The notes beneath the pieces were generated by a model that saw only the letters and a list, made by a program, of their open reading frames with translations, was not told where the DNA came from and ran no database searches. From an uncultured Alphaproteobacteria bacterium (lineage in GTDB: Bacteria > Pseudomonadota > Alphaproteobacteria > Rhodobacterales > Rhodobacteraceae), in NCBI GenBank assembly GCA_902570265.1, contig CACFXF010000005.1, positions 1 to 64,000 of the forward strand: a DNA stretch of 64,000 nucleotides, in the 5' to 3' direction. Numbering within the stretch: position 1 is the first letter of the stretch; each line of letters starts with the position of its first letter. Of the stretch, positions 25,978 to 36,100 are shown piece by piece. Both the position numbers and the translations under genes were made by a program.

Positions 25978-26789
25978 CACTCATAGACACCTAATATTTT
26001 AAACATACTTGTAAAAAAAATTAATTCATCGAGTGCGCGTTTAACTTTTTCTTCATCTGGATGACCCTCTATATCTGCATAAAATTGAGTAGATGTAAAA
26101 GATCCTGAAACCATATAGCTTTCTAATTTTACCATATTAACATTATTTGTAGCAAAACCACCCATTGCTTTATAAAGAGCAGCAGGTATATTTCTAACCT
26201 GAAAAACAATAGTTGTCATAAATTTAGCATTTTTGGATAAATCTAAATCCTGTTTTTTATTAGCCATTATTAAAAAACGAGTTGTATTATTTTTCATATC
26301 TTCTATTTCAACACCTAGCGCATCAAGTCCATAAATCTTACCAGCAAGAGGAGAAGCTAAGGCCGATTGGGACCTATCACTGCTTTCTGAAACAATTTTA
26401 GCAGATCCCGCTGTATCAATACCTGATAATGGCTTGATATTATTTTTCGACAAAAATTTTCTACACTGTCCCAATAAAACAGTATGACTCATTGCTGTCT
26501 TGATCTCACTTAAAGAAACACCAGGCAATGCAAGAAGGTTTATATGAACTCTTAAAAAATGTTCTTTTATAATAAACAGACCAGAATTAGGAAGTAAGTA
26601 ATAAGCATCAGCAACTCTACCATAGGTAGAATTCTCTACCGGTATAATCGTATATTGTGAGTTTCCTTCTTTTACTTGATCCATTGCCATTTCAAAAGTA
26701 GAACAAGGTAATGGAACAGCATTTGGAAAAGCCTCACTACAAGCTTGATGTGAATACGATCCGAGTTCACCCTGAAATGATATTCTCAA
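25950..26789 (-). CDS. pheA: Prephenate dehydratase
   Basis: The 279-residue enzyme makes phenylpyruvate from prephenate in phenylalanine synthesis. The catalytic domain starts FQGELGSYSHQA, has PVENSTYGRV and the TTRFLIM motif with the essential Thr-Arg. The C-terminal ACT domain (AALYKAMGGFATNNVNM ... LESY) gives feedback control by phenylalanine. No chorismate mutase domain is fused, as usual in alphaproteobacteria. The start is a TTG with AAGGAA seven bases before it. kdsB, often found between pheA and the cytochrome c gene in this class, is absent. Confidence 0.93.
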   Translation of the reverse strand: MRISFQGELGSYSHQACSEAFPNAVPLPCSTFEMAMDQVKEGNSQYTIIPVENSTYGRVADAYYLLPNSGLFIIKEHFLRVHINLLALPGVSLSEIKTAMSHTVLLGQCRKFLSKNNIKPLSGIDTAGSAKIVSESSDRSQSALASPLAGKIYGLDALGVEIEDMKNNTTRFLIMANKKQDLDLSKNAKFMTTIVFQVRNIPAALYKAMGGFATNNVNMVKLESYMVSGSFTSTQFYADIEGHPDEEKVKRALDELIFFTSMFKILGVYECHEFRKFNS

Positions 26790-26899
26790 AAAAAAATTCC
26801 TTTTGTTCTATTTGTCGCGTAAACAACACCTTGAAAACTATATATAGAAGTAGTTAAAGTACAATACGAAAATAAAATTAAATATATTTGAAGGACATT

Positions 26900-27415
26900 A
26901 TGATGGATACAATGACATGGACAAAAATTATAGGTGCTGGTTGTGGGTCCCTTTTAATACTATTACTTATACAATGGACAGCAGAAGAAATTTACCATCA
27001 TAGCAATTATAAATATAAAGAGGTAGCTTACCTTTTAGAAATCGAAGAAGAAGTTACTAAGGTTGAGAAAGAGGAAGAAGAGACTCCATTTGTTGAATTA
27101 GTTGCAAGTGCAGATTTATCAAAAGGGAAAAAAGTTTTTGGCAAATGTAAAGCTTGTCATAAATTAGGAGATGGTGAAAATGGAACCGGCCCACATCTTC
27201 ATAAAATAATTGGAAGAGAGATGGCTTTAATATCAGATTTTAAATATTCATCAAGTTTTAAAGGTCTTGAAGGTAATTGGACTATTGATGAACTAAATTT
27301 ATTTCTAACCAAACCGTCTAATTATATAAAAGGTACAGCAATGAATTTCGCTGGTCTTGGAAAAGCAACCGACAGAGCAAATTTAATTGCCTATTTGGAA
27401 GATAGCACAAAATAA
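26900..27415 (+). CDS. cycM: Membrane-anchored cytochrome c (CycM/cytochrome c552 type)
   Basis: The 171-residue protein has an N-terminal hydrophobic helix (IIGAGCGSLLILLLIQW) serving as membrane anchor. A glutamate-rich linker (EEEVTKVEKEEEE) follows, then a class I cytochrome c domain with haem motif CKACH and an axial methionine in TAMNFAGL. Such proteins shuttle electrons from the bc1 complex to the aa3 oxidase. AAGGA lies four bases before ATG 26900; the ATG at 26903 is also possible, and the TTG at 26888 is upstream of the ribosome site. It diverges from pheA, the usual neighbour. Confidence 0.9.
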   Translation: MMDTMTWTKIIGAGCGSLLILLLIQWTAEEIYHHSNYKYKEVAYLLEIEEEVTKVEKEEEETPFVELVASADLSKGKKVFGKCKACHKLGDGENGTGPHLHKIIGREMALISDFKYSSSFKGLEGNWTIDELNLFLTKPSNYIKGTAMNFAGLGKATDRANLIAYLEDSTK

Positions 27416-27540
27416 ATGATTTAACGATTAATAAATAATTTAAGGATTACCTTAAAAAAAATTATAATTTTATTAAATTAAAGTCTAAAGTAATTAAACT
27501 ATCATTTAAAACAATTTTAACACTAATGAGGTCCTTTATT

Positions 27541-29376
27541 ATGAAAAAAATTAGTTTTAATAATTTTTTTAAATTTTTTCTTTTGATTGGATTTTTATTT
27601 TTTTCTAGCTTTAGTTTCTCTGAAACGCTAATCAAGTCTCATGGTATTTCAAGTTTTGGAAATCTAAAGTATTCAAATAATTTCACCCACTTAGATTATG
27701 TTAATCCAAAAGCACCCAAAGATGGAGAAATATCTACTTGGGCATTTGGAACATTTGACTCCTTAAATAGGTATATAGTTAAAGGAAATGCCGCTGGATC
27801 TGGCAATATTTTCATCGAAACGTTAATGACAGAAACTGCTGATGAGCCCGATTCTATGTATGGATTACTAGCAGAAAGTATCGAGTATCCTCAGGATCGA
27901 TCTTTTATAATTTTTAATCTTAGACCTGAAGCCCAATTTTCAGATGGATCTAAAGTGACAGCCTCTGATGTTGTTTTTAGCCATTATATTTTATTAGAAA
28001 AAGGAATACCTTCTCTTAAACAACTTTTTGCCGATATTGAAAAAGTTGAGGAATTATCACCTACAAGGGTAAAATTTAGTTTTAAACAACCATCAGATAA
28101 TAACGAACTATTAATGTTAGCCGCTTCATCAAGTGTTTTTTCTAAAAAGTTTTTTTCTTCTCGAGATTTTGCAGAGAGCAGTCTTGAACCTATGTTGGGT
28201 AGTGGGCCGTATACTTTAGATGAAATTGAAGTTGGCAAAAGGTTAGTCTATAAGCTTAATGATAATTACTGGGGAAAGCATTTAGCTATTAATAAGGGTA
28301 GAAATAATTTTAAAAAAATCCGATACGAATATTATGCTGACACTACTGCGGCTTTCGAAGGTTTCAAAGCTGGCGAATATACTTTCCGTTCTGAAAATTC
28401 ATCACAAAAGTGGGCACAAGATTATAATTTTCCAGCTATTGAAAAGAATATTATTAAAAAGGAAACTCTTCCGGATGGAAATTTAGGTTCCGCTCAGGCA
28501 TTCTTCTTTAATCTTCGTTTAGATAAATTTAAAGACCCAAAAATAAGAGAAGCTATAGGTCTTATGTTTAATTTTGAATGGTCAAATAAAACACTTTTTT
28601 TTGGGCTCTATGATAGGGTAACTAGTTTTTGGGAAAATAGCGAAATGCAAGCCTCTGGTAAAATTTCGGAAAAAGAGCTTGCCATACTTAGTCCTATAAA
28701 AAATTATTTACCTAAAAGTGTTTTTGATGATACCGTTTTCATTCCTCCTATATCTAAACCTGATAAAGTAGACAGAAAAAATAGGAGAAAAGCTACAAAA
28801 TTGTTAAAAGACGCAGGCTGGGACTTAGTAGACGGAAAGTTAAAAAATAAAAATGGTGATAAATTTTCTTTAGAAATTTTAAATTATTCTCCTGCATTTG
28901 ATAGAATTATAAACCCATTTATTGAAAACCTTAAGTTATTAGGAATAGATGCAAAACATACAAGAATAGACGGTACTCAATATACCGAGAGAGTGAGAAA
29001 TTTTGAATGGGAAATTATAACATCAACTTATGGTAATTCATTAACACCTGGCTTGGAACTTATACAACAATACTCTTCTAAAACTGCTGATGTACCTTCT
29101 CGAAATGTGGTAGGATTAAAAAATGAAGGCATAGATAAGCTAATTGAATTAGCTGCTAAAGCAAAAACGAGAGACGATCTGAATGTTATTATAAGATCTT
29201 TGGATAGATCACTAAGATCCTTACACATATGGGTCCCGCAATGGTATAAAAATGTGCATACTATTGCTTATAGAAATCAGTATGCATACCCAAATAATCT
29301 TCCTCCTTTTGAATTAGGCGCCTTTGACTTCTGGTGGTTTGATGCAAAAAAAGCAGCAATTCTAGAAAATAAATAA
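27541..29376 (+). CDS. yejA: Periplasmic peptide-binding protein of a Yej-type ABC importer
   Basis: The protein has 611 residues from the ATG at 27541, which has GAGGT upstream; an ATG at 27526 overlaps that site and is rejected. A lysine-led hydrophobic signal peptide ends near FSFSET. The mature start (ISSFGNLKYS ... FTHLDYVNPKAPKDG ... FGTFDSLNRY) matches YejA of the family-5 solute-binding proteins. YejABEF imports oligopeptides and, in E. coli, the antibiotic microcin C. It heads a four-gene operon with short spacers or overlaps. Confidence 0.92.
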   Translation: MKKISFNNFFKFFLLIGFLFFSSFSFSETLIKSHGISSFGNLKYSNNFTHLDYVNPKAPKDGEISTWAFGTFDSLNRYIVKGNAAGSGNIFIETLMTETADEPDSMYGLLAESIEYPQDRSFIIFNLRPEAQFSDGSKVTASDVVFSHYILLEKGIPSLKQLFADIEKVEELSPTRVKFSFKQPSDNNELLMLAASSSVFSKKFFSSRDFAESSLEPMLGSGPYTLDEIEVGKRLVYKLNDNYWGKHLAINKGRNNFKKIRYEYYADTTAAFEGFKAGEYTFRSENSSQKWAQDYNFPAIEKNIIKKETLPDGNLGSAQAFFFNLRLDKFKDPKIREAIGLMFNFEWSNKTLFFGLYDRVTSFWENSEMQASGKISEKELAILSPIKNYLPKSVFDDTVFIPPISKPDKVDRKNRRKATKLLKDAGWDLVDGKLKNKNGDKFSLEILNYSPAFDRIINPFIENLKLLGIDAKHTRIDGTQYTERVRNFEWEIITSTYGNSLTPGLELIQQYSSKTADVPSRNVVGLKNEGIDKLIELAAKAKTRDDLNVIIRSLDRSLRSLHIWVPQWYKNVHTIAYRNQYAYPNNLPPFELGAFDFWWFDAKKAAILENK

Positions 29377-29382
29377 AGACGC

Positions 29383-30480
29383 ATGCTTGATTATATCATT
29401 AGGCGAATTTTATTCATTATTCCAACATTGTTAGGCATAATGTTCCTTAACTTTTTATTGGTTCAATTTGTACCTGGTGGTCCTGTTGAGCAAATGATAT
29501 ACCAATTCGAAAATGGTTCAAATTTGGAATTGGTTGGAGGGGGTGGAACAGACGCTGGCCAACAAAATGATCAAAATCAATCATTAAAAAATGACTCAAA
29601 ATATAGAGGAGCTCAAGGTTTACCTGAAGAGTTTATAAAAGATTTGGAAAAACAATTTGGTTTTGATAAATCACCAAGTCAGCGCTTCTTTATAATGATA
29701 CAAAACTATTTAACTTTTAATTTTGGAGAAAGTTATTTTCGATCAATCTCTGTTATTGATTTAGTTTTAGAAAAAATGCCCGTCTCTATCACACTTGGGC
29801 TATGGTCTACTCTTATTGCTTATCTCATTTCTATACCACTTGGAATCAGAAAAGCAGTTAATGATGGCTCATCTTTTGACACAATTTCATCAGGAATTAT
29901 AATAATTTGCTACTCTTTACCTGGCTTTTTATTTGCAATAATTCTTTTAGTTTTTTTTGCAGGTGGAAGTTATTATCAAATTTTTCCAATGCGAGGCTTA
30001 ACATCAGATAATTGGAGCGAGCTAACAAATTTAGGCAAAGTTTTAGATTATTTGTGGCATATCTTTCTTCCAGTTTTAGCTTCAACAATAGGATCTTTTG
30101 CTACACTTACTCTTTTAACAAAAAATTCATTTGTTGATGAAATAAAAAAACAATATGTGATAACTGCCAAGGCAAAAGGACTTCCAAAAAATAGAGTGTT
30201 GTATGGTCATGTTTTTAGAAACGCCATGCTTATAATAATTGCAGGATTTCCAGGATTATTTATAGGTGTATTTTTTGGAGGTTCACTCATAATTGAAACA
30301 ATTTTTTCATTGGATGGACTAGGTCGTTTAGGATTTGAAGCTGCCTTGACACGTGACTATCCTGTTATGTTTGGAACACTTTATTTTTTTGGTCTATTAG
30401 GACTAATTATTGGTCTAATATCAGATCTAGTTTATGTAGTTGTTGATCCTAGAATTGATTTTGAAAGTAGAAATACATGA
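29383..30480 (+). CDS. yejB: Yej-type ABC transporter permease
   Basis: The 365-residue inner-membrane protein starts with a DppB/OppB-type helix (IIRRILFIIPTLLGIMFLNF). A periplasmic insert near residues 45-75 is rich in G, Q, N and D. Helices follow, with the ATPase-docking loop around ITAKAKGLPKNRVLYGHVFRNA. The insert after VPGGPVEQ is characteristic of YejB. Its stop overlaps the yejE start (ATGA). Confidence 0.92.
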   Translation: MLDYIIRRILFIIPTLLGIMFLNFLLVQFVPGGPVEQMIYQFENGSNLELVGGGGTDAGQQNDQNQSLKNDSKYRGAQGLPEEFIKDLEKQFGFDKSPSQRFFIMIQNYLTFNFGESYFRSISVIDLVLEKMPVSITLGLWSTLIAYLISIPLGIRKAVNDGSSFDTISSGIIIICYSLPGFLFAIILLVFFAGGSYYQIFPMRGLTSDNWSELTNLGKVLDYLWHIFLPVLASTIGSFATLTLLTKNSFVDEIKKQYVITAKAKGLPKNRVLYGHVFRNAMLIIIAGFPGLFIGVFFGGSLIIETIFSLDGLGRLGFEAALTRDYPVMFGTLYFFGLLGLIIGLISDLVYVVVDPRIDFESRNT

Positions 30481-31562
30481 GTCCATTAAATAAAAGACGT
30501 TGGCAAAATTTTAAACAAAATAAACGTGCTATTTATAGCTTATTAATTTTTTCTATTTTTTTCCTTATATCAATCTTCGCTGAGTTTATAGCAAACGATA
30601 AACCACTAGTGATTTATTACAATAAGGAATTTTATTCACCAATTATTAAGAATTATAGTGAGCGTGTTTTTGGGGGGGAATTTGAAACTGAGGCTGAGTA
30701 CAAAACTATTGAAGTAGAATGTCTTATATTGAGTGGAGGTATGCTAGAAGAATGCCTAGATAATCCGAGAAAAATAATAAGTAAAATTCAAGAATTGAAT
30801 TTGAATAATTGGATCCTTTGGCCACTCATAAAGTCATCATTTGATACAGTAAATTACGACGTTGATGTAGCTCCTAGTCCACCTGACAACAATCACCTAC
30901 TGGGAACAGACGATCAAACACGAGATGTAGTTGCTAGAATAATTTATGGGTTTAGGCTTTCAGTTTTTTTTGCATTCTTAGTTACAATCTTTTCAACAAT
31001 TATTGGAATAGGTGCTGGAGCGATTCAGGGGTTTTTTGGTGGATGGACCGATTTGATTTGTCAAAGATTCATAGAAATATGGACTTCTCTTCCCTACCTA
31101 TACGTGATTATTATTCTAGCTGCAGTTTTTCCTATGAATTTTTGGTTGCTAACTTTTATAGTTATTCTTTTTAGTTGGACTGCACTAGTTGGTGTTGTAA
31201 GAGCAGAATTTTTAAGAGTTCGAAACTTTGAATATATAATGGCTGCAAGAGCACTTGGAGTTTCTAATTTTAAAATTATAATTCGTCATATCATCCCTAA
31301 TGCTATGGTAGCAAGTATAACACTATTACCATTTTTTATAACAGGCTCTATTGCAACTCTTGCAACACTGGATTTTCTTGGCTTTGGGTTACCAGCCAGC
31401 TATCCTTCACTGGGTGAACTAGCCCTTCAAGCAAAAAATCAACTAAATGCACCTTGGCTAGGTATTTCAGCTTTTTTAACTTTTACTGTGATGCTATCAC
31501 TTCAAGTATTTATTTTTGAAGGAATAAGGGATGCTTTTGATCCTAGAAAAGTTTTTACATGA
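30477..31562 (+). CDS. yejE: Yej-type ABC transporter permease
   Basis: The 361-residue inner-membrane protein has one N-terminal helix after a basic start (KRRWQNFKQNKRAIYS). A periplasmic region of about 110 residues follows, ending in HLLGTDDQTRDVVARIIYG, a hallmark of the DppC/YejE group. Further helices and the docking loop AARALGVSNFKIIIRHIIPN complete it. It pairs with YejB. It overlaps both neighbours by four bases, pointing to coupled translation. Confidence 0.92.
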   Translation: MSPLNKRRWQNFKQNKRAIYSLLIFSIFFLISIFAEFIANDKPLVIYYNKEFYSPIIKNYSERVFGGEFETEAEYKTIEVECLILSGGMLEECLDNPRKIISKIQELNLNNWILWPLIKSSFDTVNYDVDVAPSPPDNNHLLGTDDQTRDVVARIIYGFRLSVFFAFLVTIFSTIIGIGAGAIQGFFGGWTDLICQRFIEIWTSLPYLYVIIILAAVFPMNFWLLTFIVILFSWTALVGVVRAEFLRVRNFEYIMAARALGVSNFKIIIRHIIPNAMVASITLLPFFITGSIATLATLDFLGFGLPASYPSLGELALQAKNQLNAPWLGISAFLTFTVMLSLQVFIFEGIRDAFDPRKVFT

Positions 31563-33139
31563 GAGAAAAAATATTAGAATTCCAAAACCTATCAATATCT
31601 TTTCATGAAAATAAAAAGGTAGTTAAAAATTTATCTTTTTCGCTTAATGAAAAAGAGACATTAGCACTTGTTGGAGAAAGTGGCTCAGGTAAATCAATAA
31701 CGGCTCTAGCTTGTATGAACTTATTACCAAATAATGCTAAAATAGAGGGTAACATTTTTTTTGAAAATAAAAACTTATTAAACCAAGAAGAAAATGAACT
31801 TCAAAAGATCCGTGGCAATAAAGTTTCTTATATTTTTCAAGAGCCTATGACATCTCTTAACCCGTTACAGACAATTCAACACCAAATTAAAGAAAGCATA
31901 ATTCTTCACCAAAAGTTAAATCAAAATGAAGCTTCTAAAAAAGTTATTTGGCTTTTGGAAATGGTAGGACTCTCAAAAATTAACAATTACACACCTAGTT
32001 ACCCACACCAATTATCTGGTGGCCAGAGACAACGAGCTATGATTGCTATGGCATTAAGTAATAATCCTAAAATTTTAATTGCAGATGAACCTACTACTTC
32101 TCTGGACGTATCAGTAGAAAACAAAATTTTAAATCTATTAGAAGATCTAAAAAGTCGTTTTGGCATGAGCATTTTATTTATTACGCATGATCTCAATGTT
32201 GTAAGAAAAATTGCTGATAACGTGGTAGTTATGCAATCAGGTAAAATTGTTGAAAAGGGAATAACTAAAAATATCCTAAATAATCCCAGAATGGTCTATA
32301 CCCGTAAACTCATTTCAGAACCTGAAAAGATAATTAAAAAAAAGAAATCAAGTGATATTCCTATTATTGAGGTAAAAAACATTAGTGTTAATTATCCAAT
32401 AAGAACAAGTATTTTTAAAAGGGTTAAAAGAAATTTTAAAGCGGTAAAGAATGTAAGTTTCAAAATTGTTGCTGGTGAAACTTTAGGGATTGTAGGAGAA
32501 AGCGGGTCTGGTAAAAGTAGCTTAGGATTGGGAATTCTTAGGTTAATAAGTTCTGAAGGTGAAATTTTTTTTGATAATAAATCTATTAGAAACTTAAAGG
32601 GTAAAGAATTAACTAAAATCAGAAAAGATATTCAAATAGTATTTCAGGATCCCTATGGATCATTATCTCCAAGAATGTGTGTAGCCGAAATTATTGCTGA
32701 AGGACTAAATGAACATTATCCATATTTTTCAAAAACAGAAGTAATGAGAAAAGTTAAGAAGAGTCTAGAAAATGTAGAATTACCTACTGACATACTAAGT
32801 AGATACCCACATGAATTTTCAGGTGGACAAAGACAACGAATTGCTATTGCTAGGGCAATTATACTGAGACCAAAATTCTTGATCTTAGATGAACCTACCT
32901 CAGCTTTAGACAGAACTATACAATTACAAATTTTAAAGCTTTTAGCTAAACTGCAGAATAAATATAATATGGCGTATCTTTTTATAAGCCATGATTTAAG
33001 ATTAATGAAATTTTTTACAGATAAACTATTAGTGATGTATCAAGGAACAGTTGTAGAGAAAGGTTTGACTTCAAATATCTTTAAAAAACCAGAGAGTGCA
33101 TATTCTAAATTATTATTTGAAGCGGCATTTAATAAATAA
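31559..33139 (+). CDS. yejF: Yej-type ABC transporter double ATP-binding protein
   Basis: The 526-residue protein contains two ABC ATPase modules in one chain. The first has GESGSGKS, LSGGQRQRAMIAMAL and IADEPTTSLD; the second has GESGSGKSS, FSGGQRQRIAIARAI and LILDEPTSALD. The linker near residue 260 is lysine-rich. YejF energises the YejBE channel. It is the last gene of the operon. Its end comes 10 bases from the convergent oxoprolinase gene, with no hairpin visible between them. Confidence 0.92.
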   Translation: MREKILEFQNLSISFHENKKVVKNLSFSLNEKETLALVGESGSGKSITALACMNLLPNNAKIEGNIFFENKNLLNQEENELQKIRGNKVSYIFQEPMTSLNPLQTIQHQIKESIILHQKLNQNEASKKVIWLLEMVGLSKINNYTPSYPHQLSGGQRQRAMIAMALSNNPKILIADEPTTSLDVSVENKILNLLEDLKSRFGMSILFITHDLNVVRKIADNVVVMQSGKIVEKGITKNILNNPRMVYTRKLISEPEKIIKKKKSSDIPIIEVKNISVNYPIRTSIFKRVKRNFKAVKNVSFKIVAGETLGIVGESGSGKSSLGLGILRLISSEGEIFFDNKSIRNLKGKELTKIRKDIQIVFQDPYGSLSPRMCVAEIIAEGLNEHYPYFSKTEVMRKVKKSLENVELPTDILSRYPHEFSGGQRQRIAIARAIILRPKFLILDEPTSALDRTIQLQILKLLAKLQNKYNMAYLFISHDLRLMKFFTDKLLVMYQGTVVEKGLTSNIFKKPESAYSKLLFEAAFNK

Positions 33140-33149
33140 TTCTTGAAAA

Positions 33150-36100
33150 TTAAATTATACCACAACCTCCTCCTCCAGGAGTTTCTATTTGTAAAATATC
33201 ATCTCTGTCTAAAGTAATTTTATCACATGGTTTAAGAATTATTTTTTTTCCATTACTTTTATAAACAGTTGATTTTCCGACTTTTCCAGCTCCACCACCA
33301 TTAAGACCTGGTGGTGGAACTTGACGATGGCCTGAAATAATTGCCAAACTCATTTTTTGAAGAAATCTAATATTTCTAATTACACCATTTCCCCCTTTTG
33401 CAATCCCACTTCCTCCTGAATTTTTTCTTATTGAAAAGTTTTCTAAGACTACGGGGAATCTTGATTCAAGTATTTCTGGATCAGTTAGCCTACTATTTGT
33501 CATATTACTATGCACTCCAGATGTCCCCTCATAAAGTTCTCCATTCTTAAGAATACCTGCCCCTGTTCCCCCACATATAGTTTCATAATATTGGTATTTT
33601 TTATTCCCCCAAGTAACATTATTCATAGTGGATTGAGACGCAGCTTGTACACCAAAAGCAAGTAATAGAGCCGATGTCACTGCTTGACTTGTTTCTACAT
33701 TTCCAGCGATTACTGCAGCAGGGTATTCTGGCGAAAGAATAGTACCTTTTGGTAGTACTAACTTAACATTTTCCATTAAACCCGCATTCATTGGTATTTT
33801 TCCACCAACTAAAATTCTAATGGCATATAACACAGCAGCTCGGGTTACTGGTTGCGGAGCATTAAAATTTGTTTCAGTTTGGGATGTTGTCCCTGAAAAA
33901 TCAACTACAATTTTTTCTGGGTTTTTGGTGGTACTCACAGAAACACATATTTTTCTCTTTTTATTATCAATGTCGTCATCCATATAATAAATGTACGATC
34001 CTTTCTTAATTGATTTCAGAATACTTCTTACCATTTCAGATGCATTGTTATTCACAAATTTTGTATATTTTTTTACTAAAGTGACACCATACTCATTAAT
34101 CAAATCTCTTAATTCTAATTCTCCCTTTTCGCAGGCCGCAACTTGAGCTCTAAGATCTGCAAGATTCTTTGAAAGGGATCTCACAGGAAATTTTGCTCCT
34201 AGTAAAAGATCTGAAATTTCTCTTTTTTTAAAATTCCCATTTTGTACTAATTTGAAATTATCAATATAAACACCTTCATCTTCAATTTCTCTACTATCTG
34301 GAGGCATAGAACCTGGAGTAAGTCCTCCTACATCAGTGTGGTGACCCCTTGCAGCAACAAAAAACAAAATTTCATCTTTTGAGGGATGAAAAATCGGTTT
34401 AATAACGGTTATGTCTGGGAGATGTGTACCACCATGATATGGTGCATTCAGAGCATAAACATCTCCTTTTTTAATATTCTTATTTTTTAAGATTATAGCT
34501 TTAACGGAAGCATCCATCGAACCTAGATGAACAGGCATATGTGGTGCATTGGCTATTAAATCTCCTTTCTTATCAAAAACCGCACAGGAGAAATCTAATC
34601 TTTCTTTTATTGTAACAGACTGTGCCGTATTTTCTAAAACAATCCCCATTTGTTCTGCTACTGACATGAATATATTATTGAATACTTCCAACATCATTGG
34701 ATTAGGTTTTGAAGTTTCAAAATTCTTAATTTTATACTTTTTTTCACTTGTACTTTTCAAAATAACGTCATCATGCTCTAATTTCTCACATTGCCAATTT
34801 GGTCTGACTAGAATCGAAGTAAATTCATCTATTACTATGGCAGGTCCAATTACTTTTTCGTTTATATAAAGGTATTTTTTTTGAACCAATTTACACTTTT
34901 GCCACTTTCCATCTATAAATATCTGATCACTAAAGTAATCTTTTTTAAATAAATCTTTATGTAGTTTTTGATTATTTTTATCCCTAATTTCATTATTTTT
35001 TGATTGGAATACTTCTACTGCAATTGAATCAATGTGAATTGGATCATCTGATATTTTAAATCCATACCTTCTTTTAAAATTTGTATAGAAATCTTCTCTC
35101 ATATCATCAAAAGACTTGAATCTTACTTGAAAAGTTGTATCAGAGTTCTTTAATCTTAGAAAAATTGTTTCATATATCCCAATATTGTCTTTTTCTATTT
35201 TTTGAGCAATAAGCTCATGTTTTAACTCATCAGTTAATCTATTAAGAGAATTTTTCAAAAGTTTTAAATTTGCTCTTGTTAGAGGCTTTTCAATAGTCTC
35301 TTTTTTCAAACTTCTAACATTAGCTAATCCAATTCCATATGCTGAAAGCAAAGAAGCTTTTGAATGGATATAACACTTTTTTATATTGAGATTCTCAGCA
35401 ATTGAGCACGCAAATTGGCCACCTGCCCCACCAAAAACTGTGAGGCAATATTTATTGAGATCATATCCTTTTTGAACTGAGATTTTTTTAATTGCACTTG
35501 CCATATTCTGAGATGCTATGTTCAACCAATCTTCAGCTAAACTCTCTTCAGATTGATTTAGTTTTTGAGCAATTGAACGAATGGCTTTTCTAGGGGTTGC
35601 TTGATCTAAAAGCTTTTTACCATTTTTTCCAAAAATAGCTGGAAAAAATTCAGGCCTTAATCTTCCCGTAATCAAGTTAGCATCTGTCACAGTTAAAGGT
35701 CCTCCATTGCCATAAGAAGAGGGACCAGGATAAGCGCCTGCACTTTCAGGACCGACTTGCAATCGGCCTAACCTATAAGAAAGTATACTTCCACCACCTG
35801 CTGCTACAGTATTTATATTCATCATGGGGGAAGCTAACCTCACGCCAGCAATTTGACTTCTATGAGTTCTTTCATAACTTCCTGAAAAATGGCAAACATC
35901 TGTAGAAGTTCCACCCATATCAAAACCAATTATTCTATTTTCACCTATTTTTTTGCTTACTTCTACTGCTCCTACCACGCCTCCAGCAGGACCAGATAAA
36001 ACAGCATCCTTCCCTCGAAATAAGTCTTTAGATATTAAACCACCATTTGATTGCATAAATTTTAGTTTATTACCTAAATCGCCAGAAAAATTCTCAACTA